This document shows positions 15,882 to 24,909 of a stretch of 58,613 nt of DNA, piece after piece. A program made the position numbers and the translations under genes. Source of the DNA: VRUE01 sp035318745 (GTDB lineage Bacteria > Actinomycetota > Thermoleophilia > Solirubrobacterales > 70-9); the NCBI GenBank assembly GCA_035318745.1, contig DATHEA010000020.1, forward strand, positions 1 through 58,613. The letters are read 5' to 3'. Every line of letters starts with the position of its first letter. Positions within the stretch are counted from its first letter, which is position 1. A model generated the notes under the pieces. The model saw only the letters and a program-made list of their open reading frames with translations, was not told the DNA's origin and made no database searches.

Positions 15882-17057
15882 TCAGGTGGCCACGGCCTCG
15901 GGCCGGCGAACCTGGTGGCGACCCTCGCCGTAGCTGCGCGTCTCGTAAGCGATCATCGCCCAGATCAGGACGTTGGCGACGGCGAGCGCAGCCAGCGCGG
16001 GAACCTGGGTCGCCACGGGCACCAGGATCAGCAGGACGATCGCCAGCAGCAGGCGCTGGCGGTTGATCGTGTGTTTGTGGCGGTAGCGGAAGGCGACGTG
16101 GCTGAGCAGGTAGATCGCCACGCCGCCGAGCAGGGCGAAGGCGGGCACCGTGTGCAGGTGGTCGCCGAAGTGGCCGATCGTCGTCTTCAGGCCGAGGGCG
16201 ACGAGGACGATCCCGGCAAACATGCCGAGGTGCACGTAGGAGTAGGAGTCGCGGGCCATCTCGTTCTGCACCCGGCCGGGCTCCGCGTCGACGAGGCGGC
16301 GGCCGGCGACGATCGCGACGATGTCGAAGTAGGCCCACCACATCGCCGCGGTCAGAGCGACGCCGAGCACCGCCGCGGTCCCTATTCCGAAGTTGAGGGT
16401 GTGGGAGGCGCCGATGCCGATCGCGACGATCGACTCGCCCAGGGCGATGATCACGATCAGACCGTGGCGCTCGGCGAAGTGCCCCGGCATCAGTTTCCAG
16501 CCTTCGGAGCCGAAGAAGTACGGACCGCCCATGTCGAGAAGGAGGGCCAGGGCCCAGAGCGCTCCCTGGGCGAGGCCGTCGAAGAGTGAGGCAAGCGCCA
16601 ACAGCGAGACGGCGACCAAGCTGCTGGCGGCAAGCCCGAGCACCGAGTGGCGCAGGCCGTCGTCGTCGGGGCTGGCGAGCATGAAGAGGGCGATTTGGGC
16701 GCTCCGCACGACCCCGTAGATCAGGGCAAATGCAAGGGCCAGACCGCCGAACGCGTCCGGCACGCAGAGCGAGACGAGCAGGAGGGCCGCCATTGCGCCG
16801 AACATGACCAGCCGCACCGCGCCCTCCTCGGGGTCGACGACGCTGGTCAGCCAGGCATAGCCGGTCCACGCCCACCAGAGCATCCCCAGCACGAGCAGGC
16901 CCTGAGCGATCCCCGACCAGGTCGGGTGGTGGGACATCAGCGCCGTGCACTGGGTGATCGCGAGGACGAAGACGAGGTCGAAGAAGAGCTCCAGCGGGGT
17001 CACCCGCTCGCCTTCCCGCAGCGTGGCGCCGAGGCGCGACTGTCGTTCCTCAGGCAT
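15882..17057 (-). CDS. Low temperature requirement A (LtrA)-family membrane protein
   Basis: A 391-residue polytopic membrane protein with about ten to eleven helices. The N-terminal VTPLELFFDLVFVLAITQCT and the ALGESIVAIGIGA segment are diagnostic of the LtrA family, first described in Listeria growing in the cold. The biochemical role of the family is unsettled. Its start overlaps the end of the upstream transporter gene by 8 bp, so the two are translationally coupled. Confidence 0.88.
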   Translation of the reverse strand: MPEERQSRLGATLREGERVTPLELFFDLVFVLAITQCTALMSHHPTWSGIAQGLLVLGMLWWAWTGYAWLTSVVDPEEGAVRLVMFGAMAALLLVSLCVPDAFGGLALAFALIYGVVRSAQIALFMLASPDDDGLRHSVLGLAASSLVAVSLLALASLFDGLAQGALWALALLLDMGGPYFFGSEGWKLMPGHFAERHGLIVIIALGESIVAIGIGASHTLNFGIGTAAVLGVALTAAMWWAYFDIVAIVAGRRLVDAEPGRVQNEMARDSYSYVHLGMFAGIVLVALGLKTTIGHFGDHLHTVPAFALLGGVAIYLLSHVAFRYRHKHTINRQRLLLAIVLLILVPVATQVPALAALAVANVLIWAMIAYETRSYGEGRHQVRRPEAVAT

Positions 17058-18603
17058 CCTCTGCAGCGTATTGGGCGAGTAGCGCCTGCTCCTCGTCCTT
17101 CTTCGGGAAGAGGAAGAAGACCAGCGCGGCGCCGAGCAGGACCGCGACGATGCCGGCGGTGTAGGCCATCTGGTCGCCCTGCAGGAAGGAGGCCTTGGCG
17201 GCGGCGACGATCTGGTTGGAGTACTGCGGGTACTGGCCGGCGAGATCGGAGGCGCTGGAGAAGGACTTGGTCAGCTCGCCTTCGACGTTCTCGCTGACCT
17301 TGCTCGCTTCCGGCGAGGAGGCGATCGCGGCGCCGGCGGCGGCGGCGTAGCCGGCGGTCAGCAGGGCACCAAAGATCGACTGCATGATCGCGCCGCCGAG
17401 GTCACGCTGCAGATCGGCGGTGCCGGAGGCCATGCCGGCACGCTTCACCGGCACCGAGCCGGTCAGCGAGTGTGAAGCCGGCGTGCCGGCGAAGCCGACG
17501 CCGATTCCGATCAATGCGTAGCCGAGCCCGACCTTCCAGTAGGAGATGCCCTGCTTCCAGAGCAGCAGCATCGTGAGGAAGCCGAGCAGGCAGAAGACGT
17601 AGCCGATCAGGAGGGTGAAGCGGGCGCCGCGCGCCTCGACCAGCTTGGCGGAGCGAGGGGCGACGACGACCATCAGCGCCGCCGCCGGCAGGATCGCCAG
17701 GCCCGAGTCCACGGTCGAGTAGTCGAGCACGTTCTGGAGGAACTGCTGGCCGATGAACATCGCGCCCATCAGCGAGCCGAAGACGATGATCCCGGCGCAG
17801 GCCGCGACCCAGAAGATCCGCCGCGAGGCCACCTCGAGGTCGTAGAGCGGCGAGCGCGCGCGTCGCTGGCGGATCACAAAGGCCGCCGCGGTCGCGATCG
17901 CGACGACGCCGAGCCCGATCGCCAGCATTCCCTTGCCTGGCACCGGGGCGAGGTTGATCCCCATCACGATCGCCGCGATCAGCAGGATCGAGAGGATCCC
18001 GCCGAAGTTGTCGACCGGCTCGGTCGTCTCGTTGACGTGGGCGGGGACGTAGCGCCAGGCCATGAAGAAGGCGAGGGCGGCCAGTGGCAGGGTGACGAAG
18101 AAGACCGAGCCCCAGTCGAACTGCTCCAGCAGGGCGCCGGAGAGCAGCGGCCCGAGCGAGGCGATCGCGCCGCCGATCGCCGACCAGAGGGCGATCGAAC
18201 GGGTCCGCGAATTGCCGGACCACAGCGCGGTGATCAGCGCCAACGTGGTCGGGAAGGCCATCCCGGCGGCGATGCCGCCGAGGACGCGGGCGACGAAGAG
18301 GACGCCGTCCGAGGGCGCCAGCCCGGCCAGCAGGGATGCGGGAATCGAGAGCCCCATGCCGAGCAGCAGCATCATCTTGCGCCCGTAGCGGTCGCCGAGC
18401 GCGCCGAGGTAGAGGACCGAGGTCGCCAGCCCGAGCGAGTAGCCGACCGCGATCAGGTTGAGCGTCGTCTGACCGGAGCCGAAGGCCTTGCCGATGTCCG
18501 GCAGGGCGACGTTGGCGACCGCCAGGTTGAGGTTGGCGACGGCGGCGACGAGGATCAGCGCCGTGAGGACGAGGCCGGCGCGTTGGGGGCTGCTCTCCGC
18601 CAT
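17050..18603 (-). CDS. DHA2-family MFS transporter
   Basis: A 517-residue transporter with 14 predicted helices. The first helix LTALILVAAVANLNLAVANVALPDI and motif A LGALGDRYGRKMMLLLG are typical of EmrB/QacA-like drug:H+ antiporters. The usual D-x-T/S-I-V acidic residue of TM1 is replaced by Asn (NLNLAVANVAL), so coupling may differ. I chose ATG 18603 (MAESSPQR); a TTG at 18624 would add 7 residues. It lies upstream of, and is coupled to, the LtrA-like gene. It is divergent from the MBL hydrolase gene. Confidence 0.9.
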   Translation of the reverse strand: MAESSPQRAGLVLTALILVAAVANLNLAVANVALPDIGKAFGSGQTTLNLIAVGYSLGLATSVLYLGALGDRYGRKMMLLLGMGLSIPASLLAGLAPSDGVLFVARVLGGIAAGMAFPTTLALITALWSGNSRTRSIALWSAIGGAIASLGPLLSGALLEQFDWGSVFFVTLPLAALAFFMAWRYVPAHVNETTEPVDNFGGILSILLIAAIVMGINLAPVPGKGMLAIGLGVVAIATAAAFVIRQRRARSPLYDLEVASRRIFWVAACAGIIVFGSLMGAMFIGQQFLQNVLDYSTVDSGLAILPAAALMVVVAPRSAKLVEARGARFTLLIGYVFCLLGFLTMLLLWKQGISYWKVGLGYALIGIGVGFAGTPASHSLTGSVPVKRAGMASGTADLQRDLGGAIMQSIFGALLTAGYAAAAGAAIASSPEASKVSENVEGELTKSFSSASDLAGQYPQYSNQIVAAAKASFLQGDQMAYTAGIVAVLLGAALVFFLFPKKDEEQALLAQYAAEDA

Positions 18604-18676
18604 GTCGGCGCTCAACCTATCCAAGCTTGACGGCGCTCACGCAGGAGCGGTCCGGTGCCTGAAAGGATTGCCGCCG

Positions 18677-19681
18677 ATGGCTGACGAGCGCAAACGGCCC
18701 GAGACGCCCCGTGCGGAGAAGGTGATCCCCGGCGTCTGGAGGCTGCGGCTGCCGTTGCCCTGGCCGGGCGTCCCGCACGGCAACGTCTGGGCGCTCGCCG
18801 CCGACGACGGCGTTGTTCTCTTCGACACCGGCATCGGCGGTAAGGGCGGCATGCGGCGCTTCGACGTCGCCCTCGCCCAGGCCGGCTTCGGACTGGAGGA
18901 TGTCCGCCTGCTCGTCTGCACCCACTCCCACACCGACCACTACGGCCTCGCCGCGCCGATCGTCGCCGGCGGGGGCTGCGAGCTCTGGATGCATCCGGCC
19001 TGGGGGCACATCCGCCTGCATGCCGACGATCCCGCCGCGTCGCTGGAGCGGCGGATCGAGGTCGCCCGTCAGAGCGGCGTGCCGCCGGCTTCCCTGCAGC
19101 GCTACCGGCAGCGGCACGAGGACGACGACGACAACGGGATCGACGGGATCGCTGTGCCGGATCGCGACCTGCTGCCCGGGGTCGAGGTCGAGACTGACCT
19201 CGGCGCCTGGCAGGTCTACGAGACGCCCGGCCACGCTCCGTCCCACGTCGTCCTGCATCAGCCGGAGCGCAAGCTGATGATCTCCGGCGACCACCTGCTC
19301 GGCCGCACGGTGCTCTTCTTCGACCACGGCCACAGCCCCGACCCGGTCGGCGAATTCCTCCGCAGCCTCGACGAGGTCGAGCCGCTCGACGTCGACCTGG
19401 TCCTGCCCGGCCACGGCCGCACCTTCCGCGACCCCGAGGCGAAGATCGCCGAGGCCCGCCGTCAGGTCGGCGAGCTGCTCGGCAAAGTGCGCGACTCGCT
19501 TGGAGAAGGGGAGAGGACGGCCTTCGAGATCGTCGCCGACCTCGTCGGCCCCGAGAACGTCAACGGCCCGGCCAGCATCTGGGCCCTGCAGATCGTCCTC
19601 TCCTCGCTTGACCACCTGACGATCCTGGGCGAGGCCGGCCCGGTCGAGGGAACCGACCCGCAGCGCTGGAAGCTCGGGTAG
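18677..19681 (+). CDS. MBL-fold metallo-hydrolase
   Basis: A 334-residue metallo-beta-lactamase-fold protein. The metal-binding motif is CTHSHTDHYG (H-x-H-x-D-H). Further ligands are H in ETPGHAPSHV, D in MISGDHLLG and H in VLPGHGRTF. A C-terminal winged-helix-like extension (residues ~260-334) resembles the LACTB2-type DNA/RNA-binding tail, so it could be a thioesterase, lactonase or nuclease-related hydrolase. GAAAGGA lies nine bases before the chosen ATG. The SRPBCC and PQQ-propeller genes follow at 15 and 10 bp and probably form one operon. Confidence 0.88.
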   Translation: MADERKRPETPRAEKVIPGVWRLRLPLPWPGVPHGNVWALAADDGVVLFDTGIGGKGGMRRFDVALAQAGFGLEDVRLLVCTHSHTDHYGLAAPIVAGGGCELWMHPAWGHIRLHADDPAASLERRIEVARQSGVPPASLQRYRQRHEDDDDNGIDGIAVPDRDLLPGVEVETDLGAWQVYETPGHAPSHVVLHQPERKLMISGDHLLGRTVLFFDHGHSPDPVGEFLRSLDEVEPLDVDLVLPGHGRTFRDPEAKIAEARRQVGELLGKVRDSLGEGERTAFEIVADLVGPENVNGPASIWALQIVLSSLDHLTILGEAGPVEGTDPQRWKLG

Positions 19682-19696
19682 GTAGGCTCTCGCGTC

Positions 19697-20140
19697 GTGG
19701 CTAGCTTCACTCTTGTTCGCGAGGTGGCGGCGCCGCCCGAGGTGGTCTTCGATGTGCTGACGGATCACCGCCGGTACGCGGAGATCACGCGGTTGCGGAA
19801 GTCTGAGCTCGAGCGGGAGGGCGATCCGGTGCCCAACGGGGTCGGGGCAATCCGGGTGCTTGGTGCGGTCGGGCCGCCGATTCGGGAGGAGGTGGTCGTC
19901 TACGAGCGGCCGAGCCGCTTCTCCTACAAGGTCCTCTCGGGGCTGCCGCTGCGCGATCACCTCGGCACCGTCTCGCTGGAGCCGAGCGACGAAGGCACCA
20001 GGGTCACCTACGCGCTGAAGGCGATTCCGACGGTTCCCGTCGCCGGAAAAGTGGTGATGCTCGGGCTCAAGCGCGCGGTCACGGAACTGCTGAACGGCGT
20101 CGTATCCGAGTCTGAACGGCGCGCCGTCGCCCGGACCTGA
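19697..20140 (+). CDS. SRPBCC (START-like) family protein
   Basis: A 147-residue protein with the polyketide cyclase/dehydrase-like SRPBCC pattern: N-terminal FTLVREVAAPPEVVFDVLTD, a middle strand YERPSRFSYKVLSG and the C-terminal helix LKRAVTELLNGVV. These proteins hold a hydrophobic ligand in a deep cavity; the ligand is unknown. The start is GTG, with a TAGGCT box at 19683-19688 eight bases upstream, so the gene may also be transcribed independently as a leaderless message. Confidence 0.8.
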   Translation: MASFTLVREVAAPPEVVFDVLTDHRRYAEITRLRKSELEREGDPVPNGVGAIRVLGAVGPPIREEVVVYERPSRFSYKVLSGLPLRDHLGTVSLEPSDEGTRVTYALKAIPTVPVAGKVVMLGLKRAVTELLNGVVSESERRAVART

Positions 20141-20150
20141 GCCGGCCTGG

Positions 20151-21485
20151 ATGGGCACGTGGCTACGGCGAGCTTGGCGCGAAGCCCGGCGCATGGTGCG
20201 TCACCCGCACTGGTTCTGGCGTGAGCACCGGCGGCTCGTGCTCGCGGTCGCCGCTGTCGCGCTGGTGCTTCTGGTCGGCGGCGGAGTGCTGGCCTATGAG
20301 CTGCTGAAGCGGCCCGCCGACATCCACAACGAAGAAGTCGCCTTCCAGCCGCAGAAGCCGAAGGTGCAGAAGCGCAAGACGGTCAGCTGGCCGCTCTACG
20401 GCTACGACCGCGCCCGTACTCGCTACCTGCCGGCCAAGGGCGTGCGGCCGCCTTTCCAGAAAGTCTGGCGCTACAAGGACGGACCCCTGCTCGAGTTCCC
20501 TCCGGCAATCGCCGGAGGCAAGCTCTACTTCGTCAACAACAGCGGCTTCGCGGTCGCCCTCGACGCCGATACCGGCAAGCAGCTCTGGAAACGGCGGATC
20601 GGCCGCCTCAACGCCTCCTCGCCGACTTACTACAAGCACCGCCTCTACATCGTCAACCTCGTTCCCGGACACGTGGTCAAGCTCGACGCCCGCACCGGCC
20701 GGATCATCTGGAAACACTCGCTGCCGGGACGGGCCGAGTCCTCCCCGGTCGTCGTCGGCCGCAGCCTCTACTTCGGCTGCGAAGACGGCAACCTCTACTC
20801 GCTCAGCACCCGCAACGGCCACGTGCGTTGGGCGACCGGTCTCGGCGGGCCGATCAAGGCGGCGCCTGCGTACTACGGCGGCGTTCTCTACGTCGGCGAC
20901 TACGGCGGCTACATGAACGCGGTCGAGGCGAAGAACGGCAAGCTGGTCTGGCAGAGCGATTCGCTCGGTCAGGGCTTCGGCACCTCGGGCGCCTTCTACT
21001 CGACCCCCGCCGTCGCCTTTGGCCGCGTCTACGCCGGCAACAACGACACCCGCGTCTACAGCTTCGACCGCCACGACGGCACGATCGCCTGGACCTACTC
21101 GACCGGTGGCTACGTCTACTCGGGGCCCGCTGTCGCCAGCACCGGCCACACCGGCCCCACCGTCTACATCGGCTCCTTCGACGGCAACGTCTACGCGCTC
21201 AACGCGAAGAACGGGGTGCCACGCTGGATCCGTGCCGCCGGCGGCTCTGTGATCGGCTCGCTGACCGCGGTCGGCGACATCGTCTACGCCGCCGAGTTCG
21301 ACGGCACCTCGACCACCGGCTTCGCGATGAAGGGCGGCCGCCCGGCCTTCCACTACCCGCGGGGCACCTATACCGCGGTCGTCTCCGACGGCCACCGCCT
21401 CTACCTGGTCGGCTACTCCAGCATCACCGCCCTGCAGCCGTTCAAGTACAGGCGCGGGCTCGCCGACCGCGTCGTGGCTCGTTAG
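20151..21485 (+). CDS. Membrane-anchored PQQ-like beta-propeller protein
   Basis: A 444-residue protein. A basic N-terminus (RRAWREARRMVRHPHW) precedes one membrane helix at about residues 28-48 (LVLAVAAVALVLLVGGGVLA), so the rest should lie outside the membrane. The outer domain has at least seven WD-like PQQ repeats, e.g. AVALDADTGKQLWKRRIG, KLDARTGRIIWKHSLPG, YSLSTRNGHVRWATGLG, AVEAKNGKLVWQSD and YSFDRHDGTIAWTYS. That is the quinoprotein/BamB-type propeller. Binding of PQQ itself is not shown, and there is no recognisable dehydrogenase active site, so a scaffold or sensor role is as likely as an enzyme. Confidence 0.82.
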   Translation: MGTWLRRAWREARRMVRHPHWFWREHRRLVLAVAAVALVLLVGGGVLAYELLKRPADIHNEEVAFQPQKPKVQKRKTVSWPLYGYDRARTRYLPAKGVRPPFQKVWRYKDGPLLEFPPAIAGGKLYFVNNSGFAVALDADTGKQLWKRRIGRLNASSPTYYKHRLYIVNLVPGHVVKLDARTGRIIWKHSLPGRAESSPVVVGRSLYFGCEDGNLYSLSTRNGHVRWATGLGGPIKAAPAYYGGVLYVGDYGGYMNAVEAKNGKLVWQSDSLGQGFGTSGAFYSTPAVAFGRVYAGNNDTRVYSFDRHDGTIAWTYSTGGYVYSGPAVASTGHTGPTVYIGSFDGNVYALNAKNGVPRWIRAAGGSVIGSLTAVGDIVYAAEFDGTSTTGFAMKGGRPAFHYPRGTYTAVVSDGHRLYLVGYSSITALQPFKYRRGLADRVVAR

Positions 21486-21514
21486 CCGCCCCCGGACGCG
21501 AAGCGGGGAGGCGG
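21486..21514. terminator. GC-rich hairpin between convergent genes
   Basis: CCGCCCCCG and CGGGGAGGCGG form a stem of about nine pairs with a bulge around a nine-base loop, beginning at the stop codon of the propeller gene. No U-tract follows, as is common in actinobacterial hairpin terminators. It could serve both convergent genes. Confidence 0.55.
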
Positions 21515-21521
21515 CGCCTGG

Positions 21522-22598
21522 TCATTTCCTCGGCGCGACACCGCCGGGCGGGGGTGGCGGCACCTTGGGCGGGAACGGGGCGTAGGAGGGGAAGCGGCCG
21601 TTGTGGATCTTGTTGCGCAGCACGCCAAGGCTGACCGGCGAGCCCTGGATCCGGTAGGAGCTGGTCGAGCCGAAGTCCTGGTAGTAGATGAGCATCTTGG
21701 TGCGGCGGTGATGGTCGACCCAGGTCATCAGCTTGCGCACGTAGGCGGAGTCGTCGCCCGTGTCGACGCTCCACTCGGTGATCGCGAAGGGCTTGTCGGA
21801 GTAGCGCCGGTAGAGGCCGAACAAGGACTTCCAGTCCTGGTTGTCCGCGTAGAAATCGGTCCCGGCCCAGTCGACCCAACGTGAGCCGGGGTAGTAATGA
21901 CGGGGGCGGTTGTGAGGGACGGTCGGGGAGCCGGCCGGCAGTGGGCTCCAGATCACTTCTACCGGCGCCTTGGGCAGGCCGGCAACGTCGCTTTGCAGCG
22001 GCGGCAGACCCGCTTCGCGCAGGCGAGCGTCGATCTGCTCGCGCTTGCCGCCGCCGTGGACGATCACGTAGATGCGGCGGAAGGCGAGTTTGTACCAGCG
22101 GGTGCTGTGGGCGGCGTCGCGCGGATCGCCGGCACAGTCGTATGCCGCGTAGACGTTGAGGCAGCGGTTGGGCTCGCCCAGCGGCCGGATGTACGCGCGC
22201 ATCTTCTTCGACCAGAAGAGCTTGTTGAGGCGAATCAGGTATCGGTCGCCCCCGCCCGTGGCGATCCTGCGGGGAGTGATCAGCTCACGACCGTCGCCGT
22301 TGTCGGCGGTGGTGATGTGGAGCACGGGCCGCGCCTGCGCCGCCTGCCAGCGTTCGATCGAGTCGGGGAAGTCCGAGCCCCAGGTGCGGAAGGACTCGAT
22401 CAGCGCCGGGTGCTTGTGCAGCGCGCTCGAGAACTGGCCGAAGTCTGCGCTGTCGCCGGTGTCGCTGAGCCCGAAGAAGACATTTTTACCACTCGGCACC
22501 AGCGACCCGGCGCCGGCCGGCACGGCGAAGAGCAGGCAGAGCGCGGCCACGGCGCAGAGCGCGCCGACCATCCTCGCCCTGTGCCGAAAGCGGTTCAT
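21522..22598 (-). CDS. Secreted glycoside-hydrolase-like protein (GH26-related)
   Basis: A 358-residue protein starting MNRFRHRARMVGALC with a Sec signal peptide (core VAALCLLFAVPAG, cleavage near AGAG). The start at 22598 is chosen because upstream in-frame sequence lacks signal-peptide logic. The mature part resembles GH26 beta-mannanase-like barrels: FFGLSDTGDSADFGQFSSAL at the start, a mid-protein VIWSPLPAGSP and YYPGSRWVDWAGTDFYADN, and AITEWSVDTGDD, where the Glu would be the nucleophile. The C-terminus is a proline-rich tail (FPPKVPPPPPGG). The substrate is probably an extracellular beta-glycan, but catalytic competence is uncertain. Confidence 0.7.
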   Translation of the reverse strand: MNRFRHRARMVGALCAVAALCLLFAVPAGAGSLVPSGKNVFFGLSDTGDSADFGQFSSALHKHPALIESFRTWGSDFPDSIERWQAAQARPVLHITTADNGDGRELITPRRIATGGGDRYLIRLNKLFWSKKMRAYIRPLGEPNRCLNVYAAYDCAGDPRDAAHSTRWYKLAFRRIYVIVHGGGKREQIDARLREAGLPPLQSDVAGLPKAPVEVIWSPLPAGSPTVPHNRPRHYYPGSRWVDWAGTDFYADNQDWKSLFGLYRRYSDKPFAITEWSVDTGDDSAYVRKLMTWVDHHRRTKMLIYYQDFGSTSSYRIQGSPVSLGVLRNKIHNGRFPSYAPFPPKVPPPPPGGVAPRK

Positions 22599-22699
22599 CG
22601 ATCGAGCCGGACATAGTGGCAAGCGGTGGCGCCCGGCCGTGAAATTCGCCTGCCGCTTTACTTCAGGTGACGAAGACCACGAGCCGGAGGACGATTCAG

Positions 22700-22936
22700 A
22701 TGCCGCTTGACCAGAGCAAAGTGGGGCAGCACATCGCATCGCAGATGGAAGCGATCGAAGCCGACTACGGGGACGACTGCGAGATCGGTGACATCTGCAC
22801 GATCGTCGAGATCAGGGGGCCGCACGGCTCCCACGTGCGGATGCGAAGCACGGCTTCCTCACCTCACTCGACCCTCGGCCTGCTCAAGCTCGCCGAACAG
22901 GTGGCGCTGGCCAACTTCGGCAGGGACGACGTCTAG
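22700..22936 (+). CDS. Small acidic conserved-looking hypothetical protein
   Basis: A 78-residue protein beginning MPLDQSKVGQHIASQMEAIE. A GGAGGA Shine-Dalgarno at 22686-22691 decides the start. It is acidic and soluble, with an apparent beta-hairpin (ICTIVEIRGPHGSHVRMRST) and a C-terminal helix (LGLLKLAEQVALANFG). No family is recognised. The gene ends in a 4-bp overlap with the convergent recQ gene. Confidence 0.65.
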   Translation: MPLDQSKVGQHIASQMEAIEADYGDDCEIGDICTIVEIRGPHGSHVRMRSTASSPHSTLGLLKLAEQVALANFGRDDV

Positions 22937-24510
22937 CGAAGCTCTGGCGTCACCGGAGAGGCGACGATCTCAAGTACCTCGACCGCGTACTTGGAGACGA
23001 AGCTGGGGCCGATCCCGCGGATGGCGAGCAGGGCGGCGTCATCGGCCGGCCGGGTGGTCGCTATTGCTTCCAGGGTCGAGTTGTGGGCGACGGTGAAGGC
23101 CGGCTTGCCGTCGGCGGCGCGTAGGCGCCAGGCCTTCAGTTGCTCGAAGAGTGGGGCGTCGGCGTCGGAGAGGTCGATCGGTGGGGCTGCGGTTTTCTTG
23201 GCGCTCGGCTTGCGGCGGATCGCGATCGTCTCGGGATCGGGCAGCCAGCCCTGCCGGTCGCAGACGTCGCAGCAGCGCTCAAGCGGCGCGCCGGCCTGGC
23301 TGTCGCCGAAGTGGTCGAGCACGCTGCGACGTCGGCAGCGCTCGGAGTAGATGAAGGTTTTGATCGTCTGGTAGTCGCGCCAGCCGCGCTCATGGGCGAT
23401 CGCCAGCTCTGGATTGCCGGCACGCTGCTGATTGAAGCGGACCAAGCGGCCGAGGTCGGCCTTCATCGCCAGTAGGACGGCCTTCGCCGGCAGCCCGTCG
23501 CGTCCCCCGCGCCCGGCCTCCTGGTAGTAGGCCTCGAGGCTGGTCGGGATCGCCAGGTGCCAGACCGAGCGCACGTCGGCCTTGTCCACCCCCATGCCGA
23601 AGGCGTTGGTGGCGACGATCACCTCGACCTCCCCGCTCATGAAGCGGGCCTGGGTGCTGCTGCGGTCCTCGGCCTCCATGCCGGCGTGGTAGCGGAGCGC
23701 GCGCAGGCCGGCTTCGCGCAGCGCCGCCGCCACGTCGTCGGTGTCGCGGCGGGTGCCGCAGTAGACGATCGCCGGGCGGTTGGACGGGTCGCCCAGACCG
23801 GCTTCGAGCAACGCCATTCGCCGCGCCTTGGAGCCGGTGCCTTCCAGGCGGACGACGTCGAAGGAGAGGTTGGGACGGTCGAAGCCGGAGCGGACCTTGA
23901 GCGGCTCGCGCATCTCGAAGCGCGCGGCGATCTCGCGCGCCACCGCCTCGGTTGCCGTCGCCGTGCAGGCCATCACGGTCGGGCGCCCGAGCCGCTGCGC
24001 GATCTCGGGCAGCCGCAGGTAGTCGGGGCGGAAGTCGTGTCCCCACTCCGACACGCAGTGCGCCTCGTCGACGGCGAGCAGATCGATCCGGCGCTGTTCG
24101 ATCGCGCCCAGGAAGACGTTCGAGCCGAAGCGCTCCGGCGAGCAGTAGACGATCCGCGCTTCGCCGCCGCGGACCTGGGCCAGGGCCTCGCGGGCTCTCT
24201 CCTCGCTCATCCCCGAGGAGATCATCGCCACCGGGTGTCCGGCCGCGGTGAGGCGCTTCCACTGGTCGTTCATCAGCGCAATCAGCGGGCTGACCACGAT
24301 CGTCAGATCCTCCGTCGCCAGCCCGGGCAGCTGGTAACAGAGGCTCTTGCCGCCGCCGGTCGGCATCACGATCAAAGAGTCGCGCCCGTCGAGCGCCGCC
24401 TCAACCGCCTCCTTCTGACCCGGCCGCCAGTGTTGAAAACCCAGCTTTCCGAGCAGCGCATCGGGGCGACTCTGCGTCTGGGCAATCTCCAATTCAGCCT
24501 GCTCGGACAT
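22933..24510 (-). CDS. recQ: RecQ-family ATP-dependent DNA helicase
   Basis: A 525-residue SF2 helicase. It shows motif I MPTGGGKSLCYQLPG, motif II DEAHC, motif III ACTATAT, motif V ATNAFGMGVDK and motif VI QEAGRGGRDG. A four-cysteine zinc site follows (C-RRRSVLDHFGD... C-CDVC), then a C-terminal HRDC domain (final ~75 residues, with AIRGIGPSFVSKYAVEVLEI). The winged-helix RQC part seems reduced, making it shorter than E. coli RecQ. It unwinds 3'-5' for recombination and repair. A TAGCCT box (complement 24518-24523) seven bases before the ATG suggests leaderless expression. Confidence 0.93.
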   Translation of the reverse strand: MSEQAELEIAQTQSRPDALLGKLGFQHWRPGQKEAVEAALDGRDSLIVMPTGGGKSLCYQLPGLATEDLTIVVSPLIALMNDQWKRLTAAGHPVAMISSGMSEERAREALAQVRGGEARIVYCSPERFGSNVFLGAIEQRRIDLLAVDEAHCVSEWGHDFRPDYLRLPEIAQRLGRPTVMACTATATEAVAREIAARFEMREPLKVRSGFDRPNLSFDVVRLEGTGSKARRMALLEAGLGDPSNRPAIVYCGTRRDTDDVAAALREAGLRALRYHAGMEAEDRSSTQARFMSGEVEVIVATNAFGMGVDKADVRSVWHLAIPTSLEAYYQEAGRGGRDGLPAKAVLLAMKADLGRLVRFNQQRAGNPELAIAHERGWRDYQTIKTFIYSERCRRRSVLDHFGDSQAGAPLERCCDVCDRQGWLPDPETIAIRRKPSAKKTAAPPIDLSDADAPLFEQLKAWRLRAADGKPAFTVAHNSTLEAIATTRPADDAALLAIRGIGPSFVSKYAVEVLEIVASPVTPELR

Positions 24511-24623
24511 GCAGCCCAGGCTATGCCTTCCTCCGGCGGTGGCACAGGGAGAGAAGAGCGCAAATTGGTTTCGATCCCTGCGCAGCGGGCAATGGAAGGA
24601 ACTACCTATGTAAAGGAGGAGCG

Positions 24624-24899
24624 ATGTCCACCGTTGCAGTCATCGCCATAGTCATCGGCGCTCTGATCGTCCTCGCGATCGTGGTCTCAGTTGCCCGTCG
24701 TGCTCGCAACCGCCGGCAGTTCGCGGAGGTGCAGGGCGAGGCGCAGCACCAGGATGTGCGTCACCACCGCGAGCGGGCGGAGGACAGCCGCACGGAGGCG
24801 GCGATCGCCGAGGAGCGGGCGGAGCGAGCGAAGGTCGAGGCGGAACTCAACGAGGAGCGCGCCGACCAGCGGGAGCAAGAGCTTGGCAGGAACAACTAG
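24624..24899 (+). CDS. Small membrane-anchored coiled-coil protein
   Basis: A 91-residue protein: an N-terminal membrane helix (VAVIAIVIGALIVLAIVVSV) followed by a highly charged Arg/Glu-rich helix (RAEDSRTEAAIAEERAERAK and on), almost certainly a coiled coil. A very strong Shine-Dalgarno, AAAGGAGGAG, precedes the ATG, in contrast to most neighbours, which suggests high expression. It forms an operon with the next gene, 10 bp downstream. It resembles in design small envelope-stress proteins, but no family is recognised. Confidence 0.7.
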   Translation: MSTVAVIAIVIGALIVLAIVVSVARRARNRRQFAEVQGEAQHQDVRHHRERAEDSRTEAAIAEERAERAKVEAELNEERADQREQELGRNN

Positions 24900-24909
24900 G
24901 AGGTAAACG